Assembly: GCA_963678205.1 (NCBI GenBank)
Contig: OY782760.1
Span: forward strand, 1,364,001-1,428,000
Direction of reading: 5' to 3'
From: G963556115 sp963678205
Lineage (GTDB): Bacteria; Planctomycetota; SZUA-567
DNA: 64,000 bases
Below the pieces are notes generated by a model that saw only the letters and a program-made list of their open reading frames with translations, did not search any database and was not told the DNA's origin. The translations under genes were made by a program, and so were the position numbers. This document shows, piece after piece, positions 63,291 through 64,000 of the stretch; the first letter of the stretch is position 1; each line of letters starts with the position of its first letter.

Positions 63291-64000
63291 TTGCAGTGCC
63301 ATAGAAATGGTGGACACCTGATCCGGGGTAAGTTCAGCATCAGAGTCAACCTGAGTAGCAGAAGACTGTGTACGAGATATCTCAAAGTACGCCTTTTCCG
63401 CCTCATGACCATTCTCAATGTTATTACCCGACGCGTCCTGAGTAACTCCTGAGAAATTTATGTTTAGTTCGAAGTCATCTCGTTTGAAGATCTGTCTAAT
63501 ATCTGATAGATCTTCATTGACCAGTTTCATATCATTGGTATCGGTAACCATTACAGTACTATCGTAGCTTAGCTCTTTATTACCATTTAATAAGAATTGG
63601 TCTGAGAACTTGGTCGTACGTGCAATACGGTCAAGCGTTTAAATTGAAGAGTCGACTTCTGCTTGGTCTGCTGCTACCTGCTCAGGGGAGGTTATCCCGT
63701 TATTGGCAGAGTGTACAGCCAGCTGACGCATCTTACTTAGAATGTTGTTCATTTCATTGAGAGCGCCTTCAGCAATACCGAGGACATTATTAGCCTCTTG
63801 CGTATTCTGCACCGCTCTTTCAAGACCAACATTCTGTGCACGAAGTTGTTCTGAGATAACAAGCCCTGACGGATCGTCTTTTCCACTGTTAATTTTATAA
63901 CCTGTCGATAATCTTTCCAGAGACCCGCTCATCCGACTGTTGTTGGAATTGAGCGTGTTCTGAACAGATAGCGAATTCAGATTGTTTGCAACGATTATCG
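63291..64000 (-). pseudogene. Flagellin, truncated and with a nonsense codon
   Basis: On the - strand the window edge enters a flagellin N-terminus: IVANNLNSLSVQNTLNSNNS, then MSGSLERLSTGYKINSGKDD, EQLRAQNVGLERAVQNTQEA and NNILSKMRQLAVHSANNGIT, the D0/D1 helices. At 63641-63639 a TAA stands where Gln is expected (VDSSI*TLDRIAR). The frame then continues with FSDQFLLNGNKELSYDST and a central region to about 63291, where the match stops at the end of the sorC gene. The D1/D0 C-terminal helices are missing. The true start lies beyond position 64000. Unless read through, it yields only an N-terminal piece that cannot polymerise. Confidence 0.85.

Overview
The window comes from a diderm, chemotactic and probably flagellated bacterium of low to moderate G+C. 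An outer-membrane secretin and lipoproteins indicate two membranes, there are several chemoreceptors, and a flagellin remnant lies at the right edge. The Tad gene set, a GH127 sugar operon and AT-rich spacers would suit the PVC group (for example Lentisphaerota) or a similar phylum, but this placement is a weak inference and no marker gene settles it.

Region by region. (1) 1-12.1 kb is ordinary chromosome with decay: an AlkD-like pseudogene, a membrane diguanylate cyclase, a broken MFS transporter, a small P-loop kinase, a metallophosphoesterase beside dapA, a chemoreceptor with two tandem CZB-type zinc sites, a GNAT enzyme next to a sodium:solute symporter, and a small operon of unknown secreted or hypothetical proteins. 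(2) 12.4-12.85 kb is ssrA (tmRNA), with its promoter and a readable tag ORF. Its 3' end is an integration site: an imperfect copy recurs at 39.1 kb, and a P4-type integrase remnant follows each copy (13.0 and 39.3 kb). This suggests two decayed islands in tandem. (3) 13.1-13.9 kb is a decayed IS1595-type insertion. (4) 14.0-31.7 kb is a complete-looking Tad/Flp pilus locus in two convergent halves. The + strand carries secretin, TadD-like lipoprotein, CpaB, FHA-TadA ATPase, TadB, TadC, an FHA membrane protein, a membrane pseudokinase, a second TadA ATPase and two small Flp pilins. The - strand carries the likely major Flp pilin with a strong promoter, prepilin peptidase, TadE-like, TadG-like and TadE proteins. 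No CpaE/TadZ gene was seen. (5) 31.8-39.1 kb is AT-rich and sensory: a PAS histidine kinase and a PAS chemoreceptor sharing a four-cysteine PAS domain, a chemoreceptor fragment, and a periplasmic binding protein followed by a HAMP chemoreceptor. (6) 39.1-45.1 kb is a graveyard with the second integrase, a HEPN/Toprim-type defence pseudogene, and a second copy of the kinase/chemoreceptor pair in which the kinase is dead but the receptor is intact. (7) 45.2-53 kb is a carbohydrate operon with a divergent AraC regulator: ABC importer, GH127 beta-L-arabinofuranosidase-like enzyme and MsmX/UgpC-type ATPase. (8) 53-54.2 kb is a gene desert with an IS481 remnant and a terminator. (9) 54.2-63.3 kb is a second sugar operon: Rbs-type ABC importer, SDR dehydrogenase, class II aldolase, 2-hydroxyacid dehydrogenase, FGGY kinase and SorC regulator. 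(10) The right edge is a flagellin pseudogene truncated where the sorC gene ends.

How the parts work together. The Tad genes should build a thin surface pilus. The unusual part is the trio of FHA-ATPase, FHA membrane protein and pseudokinase membrane protein, which recalls the FHA/pseudokinase pieces (EssC, EssB) of type VIIb secretion. The receptors would feed a chemotaxis pathway encoded elsewhere, since no che gene is present. The two sugar operons pair dedicated uptake with intracellular breakdown; the second has no substrate readable from sequence.
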